From positions 1 through 56,978 of the forward strand of contig NZ_BMZG01000012.1 of the NCBI RefSeq assembly GCF_014652675.1: 56,978 bases of DNA. Reading direction: 5' to 3'. The position numbers were made by a program, and so were the translations under genes. The notes under the pieces are model-generated. The model was given only the letters and a program-made list of their open reading frames with translations. It searched no databases and was not told where the DNA came from. Position 1 is the first letter of the stretch. Every line of letters starts with the position of its first letter. Below, piece by piece: positions 8,030 to 15,624 of the stretch. The stretch is from Formosimonas limnophila (lineage in GTDB: Bacteria > Pseudomonadota > Gammaproteobacteria > Burkholderiales > Burkholderiaceae).

Positions 8030-8509
8030 ATGCCATCGCCTAACTTCATTTTTGATTTTGACAAAATGGGCACGCAAAAAGATGCGGCCACCAAAAACGT
8101 GGTCAAGTATTTTGCGCAGGCCTCATGTCCCGTTGTATCAGCCAACGTCTCAACCACCAAGCGCACCAGTGGCGTGTCGTATCGGGAAATGTCATTGACC
8201 TTTGCTGATTCGCAGAACGTCATTTTTCAGATCAAGTCCAGCGGTGACATTTTTAAGGTCAAGCTCAATGGCAAAGACTTGGCGATTCGTGCACAAGATG
8301 ATCAGCTCAAAGCGATTGCCCAAATCACAGACCGTTTGGCGGGGGGTCGTTCGGCCTTTCAAGCCAAGCTCGCCAAAGCCATGGCCGCAACCCCAGCAGA
8401 GGCAGGTTTAAAAAGCACGGTCAAAACCATTGAAGCGCAACTGATCGAGCAAATCGCCGCACTGGATGAAGCGATTGCCGAGGTGCAGGGCAAGCTGGCA
8501 GCGGCATAG
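8030..8509 (+). CDS. Phage protein with C-terminal coiled coil, unknown function
   Basis: This 159-residue protein has a good ribosome-binding site (CAGGAAG). The N-terminal half is globular (FIFDFDKMGTQKDAATKNVV ... GDIFKVKLNGKDLAIRAQ). The C-terminal half is alanine- and glutamate-rich and strongly helical (ALDEAIAEVQGKLAAA), suggesting a coiled coil. It ends the tube/baseplate operon, just before a second candidate late promoter. It could be a head-internal or anti-defence protein; nothing in the sequence decides. Confidence 0.45.
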   Translation: MPSPNFIFDFDKMGTQKDAATKNVVKYFAQASCPVVSANVSTTKRTSGVSYREMSLTFADSQNVIFQIKSSGDIFKVKLNGKDLAIRAQDDQLKAIAQITDRLAGGRSAFQAKLAKAMAATPAEAGLKSTVKTIEAQLIEQIAALDEAIAEVQGKLAAA

Positions 8510-8561
8510 GTTCAAGAAAAGTCATCAGGCAGTCAATAGGTCGTCAACAGGCAAAGCGTGG

Positions 8562-8605
8562 TTTTGGAAAAACCGAGCCGAGCCTGTTTTTTTGTGTTTG
8601 ATAAT
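8562..8605 (+). promoter_or_regulatory. Candidate phage late promoter ahead of the capsid operon
   Basis: TTTTGGAAAA at 8562-8571 is followed after exactly 28 bases by GATAAT at 8600-8605; the capsid candidate starts at 8661. The match to the copy at 5612 extends beyond the core: both read TTTTGGAAAAACC-x-AGCCG. The 151-base gap between genes here carries no coding frame of its own. Confidence 0.55.
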
Positions 8606-8660
8606 CTGCGGCATGTGAGGCCATTTGCCCACAGACTGATTTCAAAGACAAAGGACAGAC

Positions 8661-10304
8661 ATGCCGCAATACACCAATGCCACCGATACCGAAGTGCAGC
8701 ACTTCATGGATTCAGTGGGCATCACGCCCACAACGCCCCAAGTCGATACCGACAGACTCAGCCAGCAATTGAGTAACCCAAACGTACCCGAAACCATTGA
8801 GGCCTATATCGACAGTGTCGCCACGGCCACAGGCAACGGCGAACGTGCCCGAGACAGTGTGGCACAGGCCTTGAGCAAAGGGGTTGACGCATTCATCACC
8901 GCCCATGGCCGCTCACCAACCGCTGATGTCATCAGTCATGCCATCCAACAAGGTCAAGGATATTTGGACAGTGTCGCAGGTGATAGCGTTTCTGGCACAG
9001 AACACAATTCCCTTTCCATGCAGGCCAACCGCGCCATCGTCGCCACCCGCGTATCAGTGGCAACGGCCGTCCCTTTTGCAGCCTATCTGCCACAGGACAT
9101 CGGTTCAAACGAAGGCAAAATCATCATTGCGTCACACGATGCGATCAAAGCCCTTGGCCTGTACCCAGAAAACGGCAACATCGACGGCGCGAACGCGGGC
9201 AAACGTTTGGTCTCACCGCAGCGCGTCACCCTCTTAGATGAAAACGGCAATGGCAAAATCACGGCCAACATGGTGACACCGTATCAGTGCGACCCTGACG
9301 GTATGGTGGTGCCCTTACTCAAAAACCGAACCCAGATTCGCGTCAATGGCGTGGTGGTAGCGACTTCGGCATCAGAGTCGAATGTCGAAGTGTTTTCTAA
9401 TGCGTTCAAGATTGGCACAGATCTTTACGCTGTGAGTGGCAGTATCACTATGGACACGGGCGAGGTCAGTGCCAAATTCATACCAGACTTGCCTGAGAAT
9501 ACGCTTGTGCAAGCGGTGGGGTTTGTGGATATGGAAAAAGACAAAGACATGCGCTACACACCACAAATTGGTGTGAGTGCACAAAAGAAAAGCATTTACG
9601 CCGTGCCATACCGTCTGTTTGTCGAAGTCACGCCAGAGTCACGCAAACAGTTTCAAAACGAAATCGGTATTGATCCTGCGACCGACGGCATGGCTGCTGC
9701 GCAACGCCAAGCCCTGATTGAAGATCATTACACCGCCATCAAAGATGCCATGGTGATTGGTTTGCACAGCAATTACATGCTCTTTAACTTCAACGCAGCC
9801 GATCAGATGAACCAAAAGACCACCTCGGAAATCATGAAAGACTTACGGGTCACGCTCAATCAGATGTCACAGAAGATGGCCATGGACAACGGCTCACACG
9901 GCGGCAACATACTTTATGCCGATGAGAAAGCCGCCGCGCTTTTGGCGTCTCTTGACAGCACCATCTTTGTGCCCTCGGGTTTACCCAAACGTCCTTACGT
10001 CTACCGCTTGGGGCGTTTGGATAACCAATATGAAGTCTACTTTGCGGGCAATGGCCTGTTGCACATGGGTGGTAAAGGTAAAGGCTTGCCACCCACCAAT
10101 GGCCGACTTGTGATGGTTGGTGCGAATCAAGAGCAAGTCTCTTTCAACCCGTTTGTTGCCTACTCACCGTATGCGCCGACTGTGAAGCAGTTTGACAACG
10201 CCAATCAGGTGTATTTGATGACAGGCTCGTCGGTGATTCAACCCAACCCATTTGCCCAGTACGCCAAAAGCTGCGGGGTGGTGGATATTCTCAACGCCAT
10301 TTAA
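8661..10304 (+). CDS. Putative HK97-fold major capsid protein
   Basis: The 547 residues have a helical, polar N-terminal region of about 110 residues that could be a scaffold or delta domain. A long body follows with features of large-phage capsid proteins: an EVTPESRKQFQ stretch, a helix leading to IKDAMVIGLHSNYMLFNF, and then GGNILYADEKAAALLASL and YRLGRLDNQYEVYFAG. The last pair resembles the T4 gp23-type pattern in which a conserved 'read-out' helix precedes a beta strand carrying VY. An EF-hand-like loop (DENGNGKIT) lies near residue 195. AAGGACAG precedes the ATG. The protein is followed 14 bases later by a phage methylase. A non-capsid structural role cannot be excluded. Confidence 0.55.
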   Translation: MPQYTNATDTEVQHFMDSVGITPTTPQVDTDRLSQQLSNPNVPETIEAYIDSVATATGNGERARDSVAQALSKGVDAFITAHGRSPTADVISHAIQQGQGYLDSVAGDSVSGTEHNSLSMQANRAIVATRVSVATAVPFAAYLPQDIGSNEGKIIIASHDAIKALGLYPENGNIDGANAGKRLVSPQRVTLLDENGNGKITANMVTPYQCDPDGMVVPLLKNRTQIRVNGVVVATSASESNVEVFSNAFKIGTDLYAVSGSITMDTGEVSAKFIPDLPENTLVQAVGFVDMEKDKDMRYTPQIGVSAQKKSIYAVPYRLFVEVTPESRKQFQNEIGIDPATDGMAAAQRQALIEDHYTAIKDAMVIGLHSNYMLFNFNAADQMNQKTTSEIMKDLRVTLNQMSQKMAMDNGSHGGNILYADEKAAALLASLDSTIFVPSGLPKRPYVYRLGRLDNQYEVYFAGNGLLHMGGKGKGLPPTNGRLVMVGANQEQVSFNPFVAYSPYAPTVKQFDNANQVYLMTGSSVIQPNPFAQYAKSCGVVDILNAI

Positions 10305-10318
10305 GTTAGGACAAAACG

Positions 10319-10813
10319 ATGGTATCCAAAGCCTTATTTTCCAGTCACAGCGATGATTGGGCAACGCCACAAGCTCTGTTTGATGCGCTTAACGCTGTAT
10401 TCAAGTTTGAAACAGATGTTTGTGCTGTGCCTGAGAATGCCAAGTGCGAGCGGTTCTTTACGCCAGCTCAAAATGGATTGTTGCAAGTGTGGTCAGGCAC
10501 ATGTTGGATGAACCCGCCTTATGGCCGAACCATTAATCAATGGATCAAGAAAGCCTTTGAAAGCACGCAGACCCATCAAGCAACCGTGGTGTGCCTCTTG
10601 CCCGCTCGTGTCGATACGAAATGGTGGCATCACTACTGCATACATGGCGAGGTGACATTTTTAAAAGGCCGAGTGAAGTTTGGCGGGGCTAAAAATTCGG
10701 CACCGTTTCCGAGTGTCTTGGTGGTGTTTAGACCACAAGTTGCACAGGCTTTGATGCAGTCTCATTTACACAGCGGTTGGACAAAACGACACCATTCAAC
10801 CCGCAACCATTAA
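10319..10813 (+). CDS. Phage-type DNA N6-adenine methyltransferase (Dam family)
   Basis: This 164-residue protein has the hallmarks of the phage Dam family. The N-terminus reads DDWATPQALFDALN, there is a FETDVCA strand, and the catalytic NPPY motif is present in WMNPPYGRTINQWI, followed by CLLPARVDTKWWH. These enzymes transfer a methyl group from S-adenosylmethionine to adenine N6, often GATC, and can protect phage DNA from host restriction. It is unusual to find it inside a structural operon, between capsid and sheath genes. It is compact but complete for the family. Confidence 0.85.
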   Translation: MVSKALFSSHSDDWATPQALFDALNAVFKFETDVCAVPENAKCERFFTPAQNGLLQVWSGTCWMNPPYGRTINQWIKKAFESTQTHQATVVCLLPARVDTKWWHHYCIHGEVTFLKGRVKFGGAKNSAPFPSVLVVFRPQVAQALMQSHLHSGWTKRHHSTRNH

Positions 10814-10823
10814 AAGGAATCGC

Positions 10824-11348
10824 ATGACAAACAATCAGAAAATCAATCTTGGTGCACCGTCACTCACGGGCAAAGACAACAATACTCTGGTCAAAGGGGC
10901 ATTTGCCGCTGAGACCTATCCACTCACACTGATCTTGACCAGTCGTGTCCCCGTGCCCTTGGTGTTTGGTGATGCGGGGGTGGCTTTGGGCAGCAATTCA
11001 AGTGATTCTAAAACAGGCACATTTGTGTTTCGGGACAGCGATCAGTTGAACCGTTTTGCCACTGACATTGAAATGATCAGTGAAATCAATGGCTGGGTCA
11101 ATGCGATCACTGTTGAAAAACCAGAAGCCACGCCAACACCGTCTGACATTGACGAGGCAGAGATTGAAACAGCCACCCAAATGGAGAGAACACAAGATGA
11201 TGCACAAGAACCACAGGGCGCGTCTGCCGCTTCATCAGAGGCCGTCGAAACGCCACCAGAGCCCAAGCCCAGTAAAACCACAAAAGCCGCATCCACTAAA
11301 AAAGCTCCAGTAGGCAACGAGTCTGAGCAGGCAGGGGCGGTCGCATGA
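10824..11348 (+). CDS. Small phage protein with disordered C-terminus
   Basis: The 174-residue protein has a folded N-terminal part of about 95 residues (beta-rich, PLTLILTSRVPVPLVFGDAGV, then DSDQLNRFATDIEM). A low-complexity tail rich in Glu, Pro, Ala and Lys (KPSKTTKAASTKKAP) follows. AAAAGGAA precedes the ATG. Its stop overlaps the start of the sheath gene (ATGA), so the two are likely translationally coupled. Possible roles are head decoration, head fibre or sheath-associated protein; none is proven. Confidence 0.45.
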   Translation: MTNNQKINLGAPSLTGKDNNTLVKGAFAAETYPLTLILTSRVPVPLVFGDAGVALGSNSSDSKTGTFVFRDSDQLNRFATDIEMISEINGWVNAITVEKPEATPTPSDIDEAEIETATQMERTQDDAQEPQGASAASSEAVETPPEPKPSKTTKAASTKKAPVGNESEQAGAVA

Positions 11349-12991
11349 GCAACACCGCATTTACGCGCCAGCTTGGTTCTGAGGTTGGTGTACAGCTTAA
11401 CCCAACGCAAGATCGTTCTGAACGGTTTGCCACTGATGCCACGCGTGAGCAATCGTTTGCAGCCATGTGCCGTTTAAAACGTGGTCAGATTGGTCAGCCG
11501 ATCTTGGTGCACAAGGGCAACATGGACAAGGTGATTGGCACACCTGAGCCGATTCGTCTTAATCCACTCAACATTGCCCAGCGTAATTTACGTGAGGCAT
11601 TGAGCAAAGGGGCGAAGGCTGCCGTGGTGTGGCGACTGGTCGGGGCAGGGGCACGCATCAAATGGATTGTGGCAAAGAATGAATACGATGAGGACGGTAC
11701 GAACGAAATACGCTACAGCGTACAAGACGATGCACCGACCGATGCAGAGGATTTTGTTTTTGCCATCAAGCATCTGGGCTGTTTCAATGATGGTATCCGT
11801 GTGGGCTTGTCCGCGCCTGCTGTTTCTGACATCGGTGGTGCGGGTTTGCCCGCGACGGTGGTGACCATCAACTTATATGACAATCGCAAAAACTTATTGC
11901 ACACCATCACGGGCTCATTGGATTTGCACAGTGAAGATGAGGATGGTTTACCGAACCACATCGCCGCGTTTGCCGAAAACTATCTACCCGACGATGTCGA
12001 GTTACTACTCACCACCTCGTCACAAATCTTGCCACAAAACAACGCCTACGGTAAAAACAAACTCGGCCAACAAAAAGAAGCCTTGTCTGAGGTGCTGTTT
12101 GCTTTTGATGAAGGTGGTACGGGTTACACCATGGCGCAGTACGATGAAGCGGTATTCGGTTTGACCAACTCAACGTATCGTTATACCTATGTATCGTCAT
12201 TGATGAGTGAGTCAGTGGCTCTGGTCTACAAGCTCAATCAGCTCGTGTACGACACCAACACCACGGGCGCAATTGATGTGCCGCCGACCTTCACGCCCGA
12301 ACAGGCAGCAATTTGGGTCAATCAGCTCAACTTAGATCAAAAGCTGCTTACTGCGATCTGGCATCCCGTCAAGGCTTTGGATGAGACGGGCATCAACGGC
12401 ATGGGCTATTACGGTGCGGGGCATTTGCGGATTGCGTATGCGTGCGCCCGTAATGCCATGGTCAATGGTTACGGCTTGCCCAGAAAACACCAACCGATTG
12501 CGGGACGAGATTACGGTGTGTCGCGCCCACGCATGAAGCAAACCTATATGCCAAAGCAAGAAGAATTGTCATTGCTCGCGGATGCAGGCATCACACCGTG
12601 CGTGTATGAGTCCTATATTGGCGGTGGACGTTACGCGTTTTTGGATGTGTGTACGTTGTCGAAGAAGCGCAACAGCCATTTCAATTTGTCATCGGCGGTT
12701 GAGATCATCACCTCTATTGAAAACATGGCCGCTGAGATCGCCAAGTCGTTTGTGGTGCTCAAGGGCATGGACGAGGGCATCAAAGGCGGGACGCAACAAG
12801 TCGAGCTCATGCTCAAAGCTTGCTACGGCTCAAAGTGGTTACTGCCCGTTGAAGAACTCGGCGGTGCACCGTATCAGGTGCAAATCGTCAAAAGCGAAAT
12901 GCGCCCGACCGACACGTTACTGGTTTACATCATCTGCCGACCCGAAGGGGTGGCGCGACAGGTACACATCACAGTCACAGTGACGCTGTAA
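11345..12991 (+). CDS. Putative contractile tail sheath protein
   Basis: The 548 residues are in the sheath size range. Early segments (CRLKRGQIGQPILVHKG, REALSKGAKAAVVWRL) and a C-terminal block (MAAEIAKSFVVL ... YQVQIVKSEMRPTDTLLVYI ... ARQVHITVTVTL) follow the layout of sheath subunits. In those, a C-terminal arm with a dyad of strands connects to neighbouring subunits. It overlaps the upstream gene by four bases. Together with the tube, hub and spike genes it indicates a myovirus-like contractile tail. Confidence 0.55.
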   Translation: MSNTAFTRQLGSEVGVQLNPTQDRSERFATDATREQSFAAMCRLKRGQIGQPILVHKGNMDKVIGTPEPIRLNPLNIAQRNLREALSKGAKAAVVWRLVGAGARIKWIVAKNEYDEDGTNEIRYSVQDDAPTDAEDFVFAIKHLGCFNDGIRVGLSAPAVSDIGGAGLPATVVTINLYDNRKNLLHTITGSLDLHSEDEDGLPNHIAAFAENYLPDDVELLLTTSSQILPQNNAYGKNKLGQQKEALSEVLFAFDEGGTGYTMAQYDEAVFGLTNSTYRYTYVSSLMSESVALVYKLNQLVYDTNTTGAIDVPPTFTPEQAAIWVNQLNLDQKLLTAIWHPVKALDETGINGMGYYGAGHLRIAYACARNAMVNGYGLPRKHQPIAGRDYGVSRPRMKQTYMPKQEELSLLADAGITPCVYESYIGGGRYAFLDVCTLSKKRNSHFNLSSAVEIITSIENMAAEIAKSFVVLKGMDEGIKGGTQQVELMLKACYGSKWLLPVEELGGAPYQVQIVKSEMRPTDTLLVYIICRPEGVARQVHITVTVTL

Positions 12992-13056
12992 AGAACCGAC
13001 ATGCCACACCAATTACCAAACACACAAAACACAGACAAACAATTGAAAGGAGCAAC

Positions 13057-13767
13057 ATGAGTTTCGACATACTCGGCGTTTATCAAGAGGCAGGTATGGG
13101 GCGGCAAGAGCAACCCAAGCCGACTCCTCAAGCACCACTTCAAAGAGGACATTATTTGGATGGTGTCGAGAGTGGCGCATCCACCGCTCAAACCACCTTC
13201 AACGAACAAGCATTCAAGCGCGATGCAACCAATGTTATCACCACTTGGTTAGAAACCGATGATCTGGACGAAGGTGAAACCTTGGCGGATCGACTCAAGG
13301 CCATGTTCATTGGTGTGATTGATGGGGACAAAGATGGCGAATTGTCGGACGATGAGCAAACCATTGCCGAAGCCTTGCTCGATGCGGGCGCGGATTACTT
13401 AACCAGTAAAGGTGTGTCGGATGAGGATGCCTGTGCATTGCTCGATGATTGGGACAGTGATGCGGCAGATCGCGTGCTGGATTTCTTGGCGGGCAGCATG
13501 CCTGATGGTGAGGCGGCAGATGAGGAGCTGAACGGTTTTGTGTTCGATGAGCAGGCACAAGAGGCTTTATTCGATGCCGTTTATAAGAAAAAGACCGTCA
13601 TCCGCAATGGTCGCAAGGTACTCAAGAATGTGCGCATCAGTGGCACGGTTCGTTTATCGGCCAAGGTCAAAGCCAATCTCAAACGCATGCAGCTCAAAGC
13701 ACAAACCGCACAAGCCAAGTTTCGACGGGCTCGCTCAAACCACACACGCCTGAAAATGGGTCTGTAG
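13057..13767 (+). CDS. Acidic phage structural protein with a canonical EF-hand loop
   Basis: This 236-residue protein has a strong ribosome-binding site (AAAGGAG). Residues 89-100 read DGDKDGELSDDE, a perfect 12-residue EF-hand calcium loop: Asp at 1, 3 and 5, Gly at 6, Leu at 8, Glu at 12, with helical flanks. The middle is very acidic (DDWDSDAADRVLDF). The last 60 residues are strongly basic (KKKTVIRNGRKVLK ... RRARSNHTRLKMG), suggesting nucleic-acid or partner binding. The family is unknown. Position between sheath and tail genes suggests a tail or head-tail connector part, perhaps calcium-dependent. Confidence 0.55.
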   Translation: MSFDILGVYQEAGMGRQEQPKPTPQAPLQRGHYLDGVESGASTAQTTFNEQAFKRDATNVITTWLETDDLDEGETLADRLKAMFIGVIDGDKDGELSDDEQTIAEALLDAGADYLTSKGVSDEDACALLDDWDSDAADRVLDFLAGSMPDGEAADEELNGFVFDEQAQEALFDAVYKKKTVIRNGRKVLKNVRISGTVRLSAKVKANLKRMQLKAQTAQAKFRRARSNHTRLKMGL

Positions 13768-13770
13768 GCC

Positions 13771-14607
13771 ATGGCATGGGCGGGTGACACAAGCAGTGGC
13801 GGACAGATTGAGGGCGCAAGCCTTGATTTGTCGGTTGGTTCGGCGTGGCAGGGACTCAACAAACACCTGATTGCCCACATTTACCCTGTGGTGCAAGTGG
13901 GTGAGGGCGAATCCAAACGGTATGAGAAAGACGGCAACACCAGCGTGCACGCCCCGTTAATCGACGGTGGTGAGATTGAATACGTGTTCAACTGGCAATC
14001 CCCCTTTGAAAACTCGGGTACCAACAGCAAAGCCCCTGCCTTGCTGGCCATGCTACAAAGCGGCTATCTGAGTGGTCTGGTTGAGATGACCAAATCCCTG
14101 ACAGGTACAACCAGTGAAGCCCAACGGCAAGAGGGTAACAGCATGCTCGATCTATTCAAAGGCCGAACGGGTTTGACCAAGTTGAACTCTACGCAAGTCT
14201 TTAGTGACATGCCGCCCATCAAAATTCCCGTCAAGCTGTATTTCAGAGCCTACCGCGATGCGCAGCTCGAAGTTGAAGCCCCGTTGATTCAATTGCTGCA
14301 ATGGGCTTTGCCACAAAGCCTGTCACCCGACGGCGCGATTGTGGGTTTGATGAAATCAACCGAGCAGCAAAGCATCAAAGAGGCTGCCGTGTACGCGTTG
14401 ATGCCCTCGATCGCGCCACGTCTGGTGGCGTTCCAATACGCAGGGCGCACTTATAGCCCGATGGTGATTGAATCCATTTCAGAACCGATCACTTCACCGC
14501 GCACCAGCAACGGTCATTACGCCAGTTTGGAATTGTCGATTACCTTGGCGACATTGACGGCATTGGATGAGGCCGACATCCGTAAAATCTATTTTGGAGT
14601 GAGTTAA
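13771..14607 (+). CDS. Putative tail/baseplate structural protein
   Basis: The 278 residues are beta-rich, with a conserved-looking centre (SDMPPIKIPVKLYFRAYRD ... APLIQLLQWALP) and a C-terminal strand region (NGHYASLELSITLATLTA) resembling tube- or baseplate-associated proteins of contractile phages. Its stop codon overlaps the start of the chaperone gene (TTAATGA), as in late operons with coupled translation. It could be a second tube-like protein or tail terminator; specific identity is not established. Confidence 0.45.
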   Translation: MAWAGDTSSGGQIEGASLDLSVGSAWQGLNKHLIAHIYPVVQVGEGESKRYEKDGNTSVHAPLIDGGEIEYVFNWQSPFENSGTNSKAPALLAMLQSGYLSGLVEMTKSLTGTTSEAQRQEGNSMLDLFKGRTGLTKLNSTQVFSDMPPIKIPVKLYFRAYRDAQLEVEAPLIQLLQWALPQSLSPDGAIVGLMKSTEQQSIKEAAVYALMPSIAPRLVAFQYAGRTYSPMVIESISEPITSPRTSNGHYASLELSITLATLTALDEADIRKIYFGVS

Positions 14608-15446
14608 TGAGTATTGCCAGTGCACCGAGTAAAACTGCCCGCCTGACCTTTCGGCTTAAAGAGATGTCGATTGGTTCAGCCATGGCGTTGCTCAACCGAG
14701 AGAAAGGGTTTATCGAACGCGACAAATCCCTATTAATCGAGAAAGTTACCGAATCACTCATTTGGCATCAAACGGGCGAGACGGCCACGCCGCAACAATT
14801 GACCGTGCAGGAACGCATCTTTATTGAAGGGCAATACTTGTCCATGGTGGGTGAACACCCGAACTTTGATATTGGGCATTTGAAATACGCGGACTTCTTC
14901 ACGGGCAAACAGCACGAGCTGGACTTTGTTCATCTTGGTCAATGCGCGGGCGATGATTGGGCGGTGAGTCAAATCACGGGAGATATGGCCGAAGGGGTGG
15001 AGGCTGAGATTGTGATGGGGGCAACACGACCCATCGAGCGGTTCACGTGGATATTGGGCTTTATGGCTGCTGCCTTGTACCGCCCTGATAAAGAACAGCC
15101 CCCAGCGGAGCAAAGTTACACACAAAACCCCAAGGCCTACGGTGAGTGGCTTGAGGCACGGATGCAGGTGTTTGAAGGCTTGCCCGAAAGTGCGTTTTTA
15201 GAATTGTTTGTGGCGTTTATTGACGGCTTGGACAAGTTGGCGCATCTGTTCAACATCGGGTTTGATGACCATGGCATCGTGTTTTTATCCAAGCCCACAG
15301 CCCCATCCACCGATTCAGACAATGAACAGGAGGCAGGGGGCAGCAATCCAAACCCTGCGCGATTTCGCCGTGATGCCTTTTTTACCGAGTGGACGCTACG
15401 CCTTAGCGGGCAAGCTCAAACAAGCGCGGCATCGCGCCGCGATTGA
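14607..15446 (+). CDS. Tail assembly chaperone, zero-frame product (gpG-like)
   Basis: This 279-residue product starts directly at the overlap with the preceding tail gene. It is helical, with conserved-looking FRLKEMSIGSAMALLNREKG and a C-terminal domain (ESAFLELFVAFIDGLDKLAHLFN). After about residue 245 the reading frame loses protein character, while the +1 frame (equivalent to a -2 slip) becomes coding. This is the layout of the G/GT chaperone pairs in tailed phages. In those, the extended GT form made by programmed frameshifting guides tail assembly on the tape-measure protein. The frame change required here is -2 or +1 rather than the usual -1. Confidence 0.6.
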   Translation: MSIASAPSKTARLTFRLKEMSIGSAMALLNREKGFIERDKSLLIEKVTESLIWHQTGETATPQQLTVQERIFIEGQYLSMVGEHPNFDIGHLKYADFFTGKQHELDFVHLGQCAGDDWAVSQITGDMAEGVEAEIVMGATRPIERFTWILGFMAAALYRPDKEQPPAEQSYTQNPKAYGEWLEARMQVFEGLPESAFLELFVAFIDGLDKLAHLFNIGFDDHGIVFLSKPTAPSTDSDNEQEAGGSNPNPARFRRDAFFTEWTLRLSGQAQTSAASRRD

Positions 15447-15612
15447 GTTGGGTTGGGATTTTAGGCAGGCCGATGAATGCACCTTGTCTGAGCTAGCGGG
15501 CTTGTTCGATTCGGACGAGTACAAAGAACACGGGAAGTTTGAAAATGAGCGATTGGGTGTGTTGCTCAAGTCGATTCATGGGGTGGCTAAGGTTCTGGCA
15601 AAATCCCGCTGA
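15336..15612 (+). CDS. Frameshift extension of the tail assembly chaperone (gpT-like)
   Basis: From about 15336 the +1 frame encodes a convincing C-terminal domain (TLRDFAVMPFLPSGRYAL, KLKQARHRAAIELGWDFR, SELAGLFDSDEYKEHGKF) but has no start or ribosome-binding site of its own. Upstream of this point that frame is noise. Two slippery candidates lie in the overlap: GGGGGC at 15336-15341, allowing a -2 slip of the glycine tRNA from GGC onto GGG, and TTTTTTA at 15378-15384, allowing +1. A -2 frameshift is reported for phage Mu. The joined product would be about 335 residues. Confidence 0.55.
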
Positions 15613-15624
15613 TACTCGAATAAT

